Shown here in pieces: positions 27,053-34,131 of a DNA stretch of 64,000 nt. Origin of the DNA: Pseudomonadota bacterium (GTDB lineage: Bacteria > Pseudomonadota > Alphaproteobacteria > Rhizobiales > Pleomorphomonadaceae). The notes beneath the pieces were generated by a model. It saw nothing but the letters and a program-made list of their open reading frames with translations, had not been told where the DNA came from and searched no databases. The translations under genes and the position numbers were made by a program. Location of the stretch: the NCBI GenBank assembly GCA_023436885.1, contig JAEZHI010000039.1, positions 62,001 through 126,000 on the forward strand, given 5' to 3'. Position 1 is the first letter of the stretch; each line of letters starts with the position of its first letter.

Positions 27053-27964
27053 ATGGCAAAGAGAACTTTGGGCCTTTTGGGTGTGCCGTCCAGTGCAGGG
27101 GCGCATTGGCCCGGACAGGACAAAGCGCCAGCGGCGATGCGTGCCGCTTCTCTCGTCGCTGAACTCAGGACCCTCGGCATCGAGATCGAGGACTACGGCG
27201 ACCTTCCGCCGTCCCGAATGGTTCCCGATCGGAGGCGACCGCAGAACCTCGACAAGGTTGTGGGCGTCGCAGAGGCGGTCGCCGAACGAGCACATCGCAT
27301 TCTGCAGGCTGGTCATATTCCGCTTGTCCTGGGCGGCGACTGCACCATCGAGCTAGGGGTTCTCTCGGGTTTTCTCGCGTTCGGCCAGGATCCGGGATTG
27401 ATGTATGTCGATGGCGGCGTTGATCTCTATACACCGGTCGATAATCCGACAGGAGTTCTGGACTCGATGGGAATCGCCCACATGCTGGGCGAGCCCGGCA
27501 CTTCGAATGCGCTGAGTTACATCGGGCCGCGATATCCGCTGATGGAGCCTTCGGCCATCGTTCTATTTGGCCACGGACCCGAGCCTCAAGACGGATCGTT
27601 GGCACGCGTCCTCGCAACCAAACAGACGATGACGTCATTTTCGGCGGCCACTATCAGAGGAGCCGCCACCGAACGAGCGCGGCAGGCGCTCGCCGTGCTG
27701 GAAGCGCGCCGGAAGCCTTTTGCCGTTCATTTCGATGTCGACGTCATCGACTTCGTGGATGCCCCGTTGGCCGATGTGCCGCTGATCAACGACGGCATCT
27801 CTTTCAATGAGGCTTTCGCCGCCCTGTCAGTGTTCGCTGCAAGCCCATTGTTTCAAAGCTTGACCATAACCGAGCTGAACCCGGATCACGGCGCTGAAGA
27901 CGGAAGCACCGTGAGGCGCTTTGTCGAAGCACTGGCCGAGGCACTGGCGGAGGGAGGAGTTTAG
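27053..27964 (+). CDS. Arginase/ureohydrolase-fold protein with altered metal motifs
   Basis: A 303-residue protein of the arginase/agmatinase/formiminoglutamase superfamily. The fold is shown by GLLGVPSSAGAHWPGQDKAP, VLGGDCTIELGVL, YVDGGVDLYTP, HFDVDVIDF and ITELNPDHG. In classical members these are GGDH, DAHxD and DxDxxDP. Here the His of GGDH is Cys and the central His of DAHxD is Gly, while the Asp set of DVDVID remains. The binuclear manganese site may therefore be incomplete or different. GGTGTGC (GVPS) at the N-terminus and the length are normal. Substrate unknown; it may be a distinct hydrolase subfamily rather than a true arginase. Confidence 0.85.
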   Translation: MAKRTLGLLGVPSSAGAHWPGQDKAPAAMRAASLVAELRTLGIEIEDYGDLPPSRMVPDRRRPQNLDKVVGVAEAVAERAHRILQAGHIPLVLGGDCTIELGVLSGFLAFGQDPGLMYVDGGVDLYTPVDNPTGVLDSMGIAHMLGEPGTSNALSYIGPRYPLMEPSAIVLFGHGPEPQDGSLARVLATKQTMTSFSAATIRGAATERARQALAVLEARRKPFAVHFDVDVIDFVDAPLADVPLINDGISFNEAFAALSVFAASPLFQSLTITELNPDHGAEDGSTVRRFVEALAEALAEGGV

Positions 27965-28013
27965 GCGGACCGTGTTGCCAAATTCGGTCTTGCCCGCGCG
28001 CCTTAGGAAAAGG

Positions 28014-28041
28014 ACGAGCCCCGGATATCCCTGACGCGTCA
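28014..28041. repeat. Left copy of island-bracketing repeat
   Basis: ACGAGCCCCGGATATCC followed by CTGACGCGTCA. An inverted and slightly longer copy lies at 34071-34108. Each copy lies just downstream of a backbone gene (arginase-like here, nrdJ there), in the same orientation relative to that gene. The TGACGCGTCA part is itself a perfect 10-bp palindrome. It may be a dispersed palindromic intergenic element, or mark the ends of the inserted segment. Confidence 0.6.
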
Positions 28042-28171
28042 CTCTATGTGCCGCACGCTCCGTTCAATCATTTGATTTATAACACAAATTTTCACCACCA
28101 CCTCACTGCGCCGCAGTTTTTCCTCGCGAGAAACTGCCGCAGAATCCTCACTGCGGCATGTTCGGGCGTGC

Positions 28172-28194
28172 AAAAAAACCGCCTGTTCAGGCGG
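28172..28194 (-). terminator. Rho-independent terminator at the end of the HD-PRTase operon side
   Basis: On the minus strand CCGCCTG and CAGGCGG form a perfect stem with a tiny loop (28179-28194), followed by seven T residues (28172-28178 on the plus strand as A7). It is placed to end transcription from the HD-PRTase operon after passing through the transposase remnant. A second stem lies at 28113-28136 (GCAGTTT/AAACTGC around CTCGCGAG). Confidence 0.8.
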
Positions 28195-28235
28195 CGGGCC
28201 TAGACTGCTGACAAACATCCGAGGCCTTACAAAAC

Positions 28236-28499
28236 GCTTCGGATTCAGCGGCAGCTCGTCGCGCAGGCGACCATTGAATCTCTCGCTGAAGCCATTCTGC
28301 ATTGGCTTGCCTGGAGCGATTTAGTGTCATTCGATCTTGCTCTTCTCAGCACAGGAGAAGATGGCGTTGCTGGTGAACTCGGTGCCCTTGTCGGAGACGA
28401 TCATCTTCGGCTTACCGCGCTCGGCGATCAGCCGATCGAGCTCGCGAGCCACACGGCCACCTGACAATGAGGCATCCGCCAACAGCGCCAGCCAGACAA
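28236..28499 (-). pseudogene. IS3-family transposase (integrase core) remnant
   Basis: The minus strand reads LALLADASLSGGRVARELDR, then LIAERGKPKMIVSDKGTEFT and SNAIFSCAEKSKIE. A TGA (28327-28329) and a TAA (28321-28323) then fall where the family has the Trp and Tyr of EWHYIAPGKP, before IAPGKPMQNGFSERFNGRLR. This is the DDE catalytic region of an IS3-type OrfB, with the second Asp (SDKGTEFT) and catalytic-Glu region (NGFSERFNG, where Glu is expected near) still recognisable. The N-terminal half, OrfA and terminal repeats are missing. It abuts the 3' end of the HD-PRTase gene (29 bp) and marks old mobile-element activity at the island edge. Confidence 0.85.
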
Positions 28500-28527
28500 A
28501 ATACAGGTGTTCGCCTCGGAACTCGCA

Positions 28528-31476
28528 TCAAAGCACAACCTTATTAAGACGCCCCCATCGCAAACCGAGAGGAAGCCAAGGCACATCATTCACAACGCCA
28601 GGCATCCAAAAGGCCGTTACCGTCCAAGTGGGACAAGTATAAGGGAAAAATGTCACTCCGCCGATATCATTATATCCCAGCGCCCTCTGGTTACATATCC
28701 CCTGTTCATCTTCGTTCAACGCTTCATATGATTTTCCAAAACGATCCTGAGCTACTAATGCTTTGCCCACCCCTCTCAAATACTCAGCTGCTGAATGAGA
28801 CCAAGACTCCCCCGCCTCCACTCTCTCTCCATATTTCACGCCCATGCAGTTTCTATAGCCATACTCTTCGGCAATTTCGGTCAAATACTTATCTGCATCT
28901 CCATGCCCCAACGCGACAGCCAGACATATGTTTGCTGACAAGAGCTTCTCAATTTTTGAGGCGTCTAGATTGTAAGAGGGAATATCACCCTCATTCTGTA
29001 AGCGCGCCGGCCATCTCGCCACCTCTATACCAGCCATGCTTAGAAAATGCGCAGCTGCTTGGCAGCCGGATGCTGCGTTATCATCAACAAATACCAAAAC
29101 ACCTCTATCATCCAACTCATCTAATGCAACAGACACACTGACAAATAGTGATACCTTACTATTGTTCTTCCAATGCGCCTTAATTGAGCTGTAAGTTGCA
29201 CCACCGCTACTCATGGAAAGGGGTACGACGAGAACTCTTTGGTATTTACCTGACCTAACCAAGTCCGAGATCGCAACATCCAATAGTCTGGAGATTTGAT
29301 CCCGGTCCAGGAATCGTCCGTCTTTGAGCTTTTGAGCGACTTCCTTGCGCACCGACTGGGGGAACTGCATTAAGAATGCGTCTACCGTACTCTCGTCAAT
29401 GCTCCACCCTCCCTCTCCTATGAACTTCCCATATAGTCTTACAATATCCTCAGCGTCACTGACGTTTTGACCCTGGAAATGAACGGATCCAATTTGCGAT
29501 GAGTAGTCACTGCCATCCAGTTCATTTAATATCTCTACAATAGTATCATGATTGATTCCGCACTTTCTTACGATGTAAGATAAGTCAAATCCTACGCGAT
29601 GCGTGGCTGGAATACTGACCGGAACCTTTGAGCGGGATTCTTCAGTATATATAGTTTCGCTTGACTGGTCGCTCTGACCGCCTGATCGCGGGCCCGGCCC
29701 AAAACCAACAATTGTACGTTCAAAGCCGAGTGACTTTCGGCTCAAAACAGCGCAGGTGGCTACGCACACAATCTCACGCCATCCAGGCGGAGCCATGACA
29801 TACCCCACCATTCTAAAATGCTCTGTCGCATCCGAAACGCCGCTCGCGTTTGTAAAGTGTTCCGACGAGAGCAACTCACCGTTCTGCAAGATCGGAGCGC
29901 TAGGCTTTTTCTGATCAATCCCGGAAATCGGAATAAACGACACAAAGTCGAAATCGCATACCGGTCTTTTAGCGCTTGATGCAGCGGAGATTGCCCCGTT
30001 TATTTTTATGGCTTCCTCGCGGATCTCATCCTCGAGCGCCACGCTATCGACAGCTCCGCCTTTGGTGAGAAAGCTGATGATCCGCTTCGTCAACTGTCCA
30101 CGAACTTCTCTATACGCCACAATATTGGCAGGCCCTCCATATGTATTCGGAAACACTCCACGGACAGGAAATGCAGGCATTACAGCATCCGGGTCGATAC
30201 AAAACGCCTTTTTGGGTAAGTTCCTAAGAAATATACGCTCGGCAATAGACGAAACACTCTTGTTCCTGGCCCGCTTCAAATATGAAATTAGCTCAGCATC
30301 AGAAAACGACCATATTTCGATAACATCTTTATCGCGTTTATATTTATATTTTCTTGCGCTGTTATCAAGTGGCGCATCGCCAGAAGAATTAAGCTTCAAG
30401 GCTCTGGACAGCAAAGATTCAGCAGTTCGTGTTACTGCGTGAAGATAAACCCTTTGGTAGAGCATTGACCGAGCACGTATTATCTCGTCGTATGAGTCCC
30501 AACCCGAAGCGTTCAATGCGAAAACTGATGTTATATCTTTTGAATAACCCAGGTCGATCGCGACCGAACGGTCAAATTTGACGATTGAACTACCTAAAAA
30601 TACACGGGATACATCCACACCAACGGGAATACCACACGCCCGAGCATCTCGATTAATGTAATCTATCTTATCGGCATCCACAGCGGCCGAGGAGATTATA
30701 CTCTGTATATTCCCGCAGTCTGCGGACACCCTTAGCTCAGCAATTAAGCAAGCAATTCTGTATATCGCATCCTCATTTTCAGGCTCCGGGTTAATTACGT
30801 CGTTATAAAACTCACAGAACCTAGGAGAGAGGATAAACAGTACTGATAGCATCTCGGAAAGAGAGATTTTCTTTCCAATGTAGGCCGCTATCTCCGAACC
30901 TATTTTAAAAGTACTATAATCCAGATTTGCGAACATGAAATTTCCCTGGGAGGCTTCAATCGCAGACTCCGTTGCATGGGAAAACGGCAAATGCCCGATA
31001 TCGTGAAGAAGAGCGGCATGAACGAGCTCATATGCTCGTGGATAGCCTATCTGCTCTATGCCCGCGAATGTGATTGCGGAAGGAGCAGTATTTTTCCTCG
31101 CATGGGAATTCTTTGCAATAGCCTCAACGATGCGAGAGACAACATGTGCGGTCCCAAGTGAATGGGAAAAACGGGTGTGCTCAGCGGTTGGATAGGTAAC
31201 ATACGAGAATCCGAGCTGATGTATACCACGTAATCTTTGAAATACTGGAGAGTCAATCAGACGCATCGAGAACTGATCAAAGTCAATCATCCCCCAAATA
31301 GAATCCTTAATGGACTTATGCTTTGTAGTTCTAAATTCTCGGCAGCTCTCGACGTAATCTTTCGTAAAGCCTATTCTATCAAATGCGCTGTTTACTGAGT
31401 TCTCAAGCTCGTTATCTTCATACCACCATTTTTGAAGCTTTTTTAGCGCCCCGATTTTTGTTGACGGCTCCCCCAT
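28528..31476 (-). CDS. HD phosphohydrolase (SAMHD1-like) fused to phosphoribosyltransferase-like domain
   Basis: A 982-residue cytosolic protein. Residues about 65-360 form an HD domain of the dNTPase/SAMHD1 type: SPVFQRLRGIHQLGFSYVTY, His105 in HTRFSHSLG, His158-Asp159 in ALLHDIGH and Asp268 in VDADKIDYINRD, a complete H...HD...D metal set. The middle (about 380-740) is unrecognised. Residues about 745-982 look like a phosphoribosyltransferase domain: VLVVPLSMSSGG, then GVLVFVDDNAASGCQAAAHF, whose DD-x-x-x-SG resembles a PRPP loop, and a C-terminal FFPYTCPTWTVTAFWMP. Similar PRTase domains have been linked to prokaryotic conflict systems. Start ATG 31476 has TGAGGAA upstream. The gene is strikingly AT-rich (for example 18 G/C of 60 at 30301-30360), indicating transfer. 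Inferred role: nucleotide-targeting defence effector. Confidence 0.8.
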   Translation of the reverse strand: MGEPSTKIGALKKLQKWWYEDNELENSVNSAFDRIGFTKDYVESCREFRTTKHKSIKDSIWGMIDFDQFSMRLIDSPVFQRLRGIHQLGFSYVTYPTAEHTRFSHSLGTAHVVSRIVEAIAKNSHARKNTAPSAITFAGIEQIGYPRAYELVHAALLHDIGHLPFSHATESAIEASQGNFMFANLDYSTFKIGSEIAAYIGKKISLSEMLSVLFILSPRFCEFYNDVINPEPENEDAIYRIACLIAELRVSADCGNIQSIISSAAVDADKIDYINRDARACGIPVGVDVSRVFLGSSIVKFDRSVAIDLGYSKDITSVFALNASGWDSYDEIIRARSMLYQRVYLHAVTRTAESLLSRALKLNSSGDAPLDNSARKYKYKRDKDVIEIWSFSDAELISYLKRARNKSVSSIAERIFLRNLPKKAFCIDPDAVMPAFPVRGVFPNTYGGPANIVAYREVRGQLTKRIISFLTKGGAVDSVALEDEIREEAIKINGAISAASSAKRPVCDFDFVSFIPISGIDQKKPSAPILQNGELLSSEHFTNASGVSDATEHFRMVGYVMAPPGWREIVCVATCAVLSRKSLGFERTIVGFGPGPRSGGQSDQSSETIYTEESRSKVPVSIPATHRVGFDLSYIVRKCGINHDTIVEILNELDGSDYSSQIGSVHFQGQNVSDAEDIVRLYGKFIGEGGWSIDESTVDAFLMQFPQSVRKEVAQKLKDGRFLDRDQISRLLDVAISDLVRSGKYQRVLVVPLSMSSGGATYSSIKAHWKNNSKVSLFVSVSVALDELDDRGVLVFVDDNAASGCQAAAHFLSMAGIEVARWPARLQNEGDIPSYNLDASKIEKLLSANICLAVALGHGDADKYLTEIAEEYGYRNCMGVKYGERVEAGESWSHSAAEYLRGVGKALVAQDRFGKSYEALNEDEQGICNQRALGYNDIGGVTFFPYTCPTWTVTAFWMPGVVNDVPWLPLGLRWGRLNKVVL

Positions 31477-31487
31477 TTCCTCACCAC

Positions 31488-31955
31488 CTATCGCAAATGT
31501 CGCGCCAGATGATCTATTAGCTGTCTTTGCGTAGCCGTTAGGGACTGTAGCGCAAACTCTGCGACAGCCTGCGGTATTGCAAATTCCACCACTTCATAAC
31601 TTGGATTGGGTACCCTTGTGAGGTACCCTTGTGCCGACCGAAGTTGATGTTCCCAATTCTCCATGGTTCCCAATTCTGAAGGTCTTAGGGAATTGGCTGT
31701 TTCGATTAGGGGAGCTAAATCGGACCATTTAGCTTCTTGGGACTGGTACTCGCTGATTTTCTCGTCAAGGTCTTCGACTACCGCTGATAGGGCGCGGCGT
31801 GTTCCGGGTTCGCTAGGAACGATATTCTTGAAACCTTGTTGTACGAGCTTCGCGATAAAGGCCTCGACGAACTCTTCTGGAGTGAACGCCGGAATTAATG
31901 GCGCGTTCTCGGCTTGGGATGGCTTTTGTCGCTGCGCAGCAGAGGAGATAGCCAT
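31488..31955 (-). CDS. Small unknown protein of the HD-PRTase operon
   Basis: A 155-residue protein, not recognised. The sequence is helical and soluble-looking: FTPEEFVEAFIAKLVQQGFK, then RRALSAVVEDLDEKISEYQS and a Leu-rich end (LTATQRQLIDHLARHLR). The N-terminus is polar. I chose ATG 31955 because GGAG sits 8 bases upstream. An in-frame ATG at 32072 would add 39 residues and has AAAGG closer than ideal; it cannot be excluded. The stop is 11 bp before the HD-PRTase start, so the two are surely co-transcribed. It could be an accessory, sensor or regulator of the large protein. Confidence 0.65.
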   Translation of the reverse strand: MAISSAAQRQKPSQAENAPLIPAFTPEEFVEAFIAKLVQQGFKNIVPSEPGTRRALSAVVEDLDEKISEYQSQEAKWSDLAPLIETANSLRPSELGTMENWEHQLRSAQGYLTRVPNPSYEVVEFAIPQAVAEFALQSLTATQRQLIDHLARHLR

Positions 31956-32270
31956 ATTTAAGCTCCATTTAATCAAGGCTGATTCTGTACTTTTAAGTGT
32001 GTCCTTACCGGCGTCCAAAGTCCACGATAAGTCCGAGTTTTCCGCCTGAATTTCTCTAGGCTCTCGGTGCATGTGCCTTTGTGAGCTAGCTCGACTTTCA
32101 CGCTTGAAGTGTGGTCGGGTGCTTCTGATTTTCCCGTATTCCCCATTCAGTCCGACCGCGCATCAGAACCGGATAGCTCGTAAGTTGCTTCCTTTTAAGG
32201 TTCGGGTTGAGCTGGCGAGCGTAAATAACGGACGTGCGGCCTTTTGTGCCGTCATTACGCTACTGCACAA

Positions 32271-32846
32271 TCAAAGAACTAAGTGGATTCGCCCTTCCTT
32301 TGTTCTTCCAATATGAACAATCGATAAATTCATAATCTCGATTTTCGATGGAACGTCAGACTTGAGATCAAGAATTGATGCTAGGAGCGCTCTTAAAAAA
32401 TTCCCATGCGTTAATGCCACAATTAGATTGGATTCGAAGCTGTCGAGGGATCTCAATACGGCAGTCGCTCTTTCAACCAGATCATCGAAAGACTCCCCAC
32501 GTAGTGGCCGGAAATCCCTCCTAAACAGCCAGTATGGCGTGGGCGGCTTCGTTTCTAATTTTTCCTTAGCTAAACCTTCAAATTCTCCAAAATTTTGCTC
32601 CGCGAGTTCGTTTAAGATTTGAACTTCACCAGTCTCGCCGAGACGTTCTCTAATTAATTCGGCGGTTTGGATACAGCGTTTTAGGAGGCTACTGACCCAA
32701 AGGGCACCATGCGGGACAATATCTGCCAGCTCCCTTATTTTTTCGTGCTCCACGGCCCCTATTGGTACGTCTAGCGCTCCGTATATTCCTTTGAAACTCT
32801 CGGTTTTTGCATGCCTGATAAAGTAGTATTCTCTCGCGAATTTCAT
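32271..32846 (-). CDS. Histidine phosphatase superfamily protein
   Basis: A 191-residue protein of the phosphoglycerate mutase-like (histidine phosphatase) superfamily. The phospho-histidine motif is FIRHAKTES (normally RHG/RHA-x-T). Downstream are SSLLKRCIQTAELI (the second Arg), EQNFGEFEGL with the acid Glu, GESFDDL and LTHGNFLRALL with the second catalytic His. All catalytic residues seem present. GGAGG lies 8 bases before ATG 32846. It heads the three-gene operon and is AT-rich like its partners. Substrates of the family range from sugars to nucleotides; in this context a phosphorylated nucleotide or PRPP-derived product is a plausible target. That is inference. Confidence 0.88.
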   Translation of the reverse strand: MKFAREYYFIRHAKTESFKGIYGALDVPIGAVEHEKIRELADIVPHGALWVSSLLKRCIQTAELIRERLGETGEVQILNELAEQNFGEFEGLAKEKLETKPPTPYWLFRRDFRPLRGESFDDLVERATAVLRSLDSFESNLIVALTHGNFLRALLASILDLKSDVPSKIEIMNLSIVHIGRTKEGRIHLVL

Positions 32847-32873
32847 TTAATTAGCCTCCGTTCCGACGGCTTT

Positions 32874-32887
32874 ATTCTAATGAGAAT
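32874..32887. promoter_or_regulatory. Small palindrome upstream of the defence-like operon
   Basis: ATTCT (32874-32878) and AGAAT (32883-32887) form an inverted repeat with a 4-base spacer, 28-41 bp before the histidine phosphatase start. It sits in AT-rich DNA where the promoter should be. It may be an operator; short enough to be chance. Confidence 0.35.
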
Positions 32888-33632
32888 TTGGTTTAGCTAT
32901 TCTTTCGCCGCTGACCTCCATTCTCGTGGTTCTGAGGACAGGACGGGGAACTTAGGTCTCGTGTTCGTTCTTTCCGCGCGCAGCTGGAACTAGATTTTCT
33001 GCTTTCAGAGGTTGAGGACAGTTGATGGAGTGTTGCCTTTCAAACGGCACCAACTGCATCGAGTGGCTCTTTGAAAGAAAATACAAATGGAAACGCTCGT
33101 CGAAGGCAGCGAGCAGACGAGTTGCTATATCTCTGGCGCACTATCAGACCAGCGTGGGTCCTGTGATGGTCGCGATGTTTGTTTGCCGCCGTAGCTCGAC
33201 TTTGGGCTCCTTCGTTGTCAGTGGTTACCAGTCATTCATTAGTACTTGCTCACTAGGTTGTACGCACCGGTACCGGCCCGGCGCTGCAGTTTCCACTGCT
33301 CCTTGTCCTCACAACCGTGCCTCGGGTTGACGTCTGTTCGTTCTTGCGACGTCATACCGAGTTTAGGGGGCGTACCGGCGCATAAGGGACACGGTCTCGA
33401 TTGTTTTCCGCGCGACACGCTCTATCGGTTCCTAGTGCGAGAACGCCTGGGGACGTAAATCTCTGCGATGGATTTGATTGCCGTCTGAAATGCTTGGCCT
33501 AAGATTACGCAGGTGGCTCACTACAATGCTGGATACTCTCCTCCGACTCCGCGGTGAAGTAGCCTCCCCTGGCACCTTGGGCTAGTGAACAAACAGTATC
33601 TTATAGACATGCAATGCTGCGGTTCGGTCCAA

Positions 33633-33717
33633 GTATCTGCCTTTTGGCAGATACCGACGAGAGGTTCGCACACCGCCAACTCTCTAATCGGGCGGCTGAA
33701 GTTTGCGGCAGATACCG
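33633..33717. repeat. Cluster of GGCAGATAC repeats
   Basis: GTATCTGCC (33633-33641) and GGCAGATAC (33646-33654) form a perfect 9-bp hairpin with a TTTT loop. The 11-mer GGCAGATACCG at 33646-33656 recurs directly at 33707-33717, where it is part of GCGGCAGATACCGC. Three copies in 85 bp, one inverted, suggest a protein-binding array or structured RNA. No gene is associated. Confidence 0.55.
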
Positions 33718-33962
33718 CACCGAGGTATTGGCACGGAAACTAGAACGGCGAGCCGGAATGATGCTCACCAAAAATAATCAGATTCTTAGAAAACCCGGAC
33801 CGGATAACACCGCATGGCTTGGGCACGAAGGTCGATGTTCGAATGTGACGCAATCTAGCTAATGGCGAGGGGTTGCGCCGGATGCGGCGCCGCCAAGCAG
33901 CCCCCCCCTATGCGGCAGAGGCAGTCTGGCGTCAGACTAGAGACAAGGGGACAGAAAAAGGA

Positions 33963-33997
33963 AAAGCGGAGGCTCGACGAGCTCCGCTTTGTTTTTT
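33963..33997. terminator. Bidirectional terminator downstream of nrdJ
   Basis: AAAGCGGAG (33963-33971) pairs with CTCCGCTTT (33982-33990), extended inside by CTCG/CGAG. T6 follows on the plus strand and a T-rich run on the minus strand. On the minus strand it lies about 140 bp beyond the nrdJ stop and probably ends that transcript, insulating the island. Confidence 0.8.
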
Positions 33998-34070
33998 GCC
34001 TCTCGAACCAAGTTGCGGCAACTTCCCGCGTCGTTTGCGGCATCTTCCCTGACGCATCGGCCAAATAGGC

Positions 34071-34108
34071 TGACGCGTCAGGATATCCCGATGATATCCG
34101 GGGCTCGT
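34071..34108. repeat. Right copy of island-bracketing repeat
   Basis: TGACGCGTCAGGATATCC, five further bases, then GATATCCGGGGCTCGT. Read on the minus strand it matches the left copy (28014-28041), with an extra short insertion that turns the centre into a GGATATC/GATATCC stem. It is 24 bp downstream of the nrdJ stop. Confidence 0.6.
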
Positions 34109-34131
34109 TTTTTGCTTCTTGTTAGCGCGGC

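Larger units (their letters stand above)
32847..34131. other. 1.3-kb gene-poor tail of the accessory island
   Basis: Open frames in this stretch lack ribosome binding sites, family motifs and consistent codon use. No tRNA or tmRNA signature was found, though GTTCGAATG near 33838 resembles a T-loop. Structure that is present: the operon promoter area at the left, a repeat/hairpin cluster at 33633-33717, a strong bidirectional terminator at 33963-33997 and the right island repeat at 34071-34108. It may be decayed mobile DNA or hold an undetected non-coding RNA. Confidence 0.5.

Noticed and set aside
28113..28194. Two nearby hairpins considered as a CRISPR repeat or retron RNA
   Set aside because: No repeat-spacer periodicity and no reverse transcriptase; one hairpin is a normal terminator.
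33022..33330. 102-codon plus-strand frame in the gene-poor island tail
   Set aside because: No ribosome binding site, no homology recognised, Cys- and Ser-rich composition unlike a protein.
33838..33846. tRNA-like T-loop GTTCGAATG suggesting an integration site
   Set aside because: No matching acceptor, D or anticodon stems could be found around it.
33614..33862. 82-codon plus-strand frame over the repeat cluster
   Set aside because: It overlaps the GGCAGATAC repeats and has no supporting signal.
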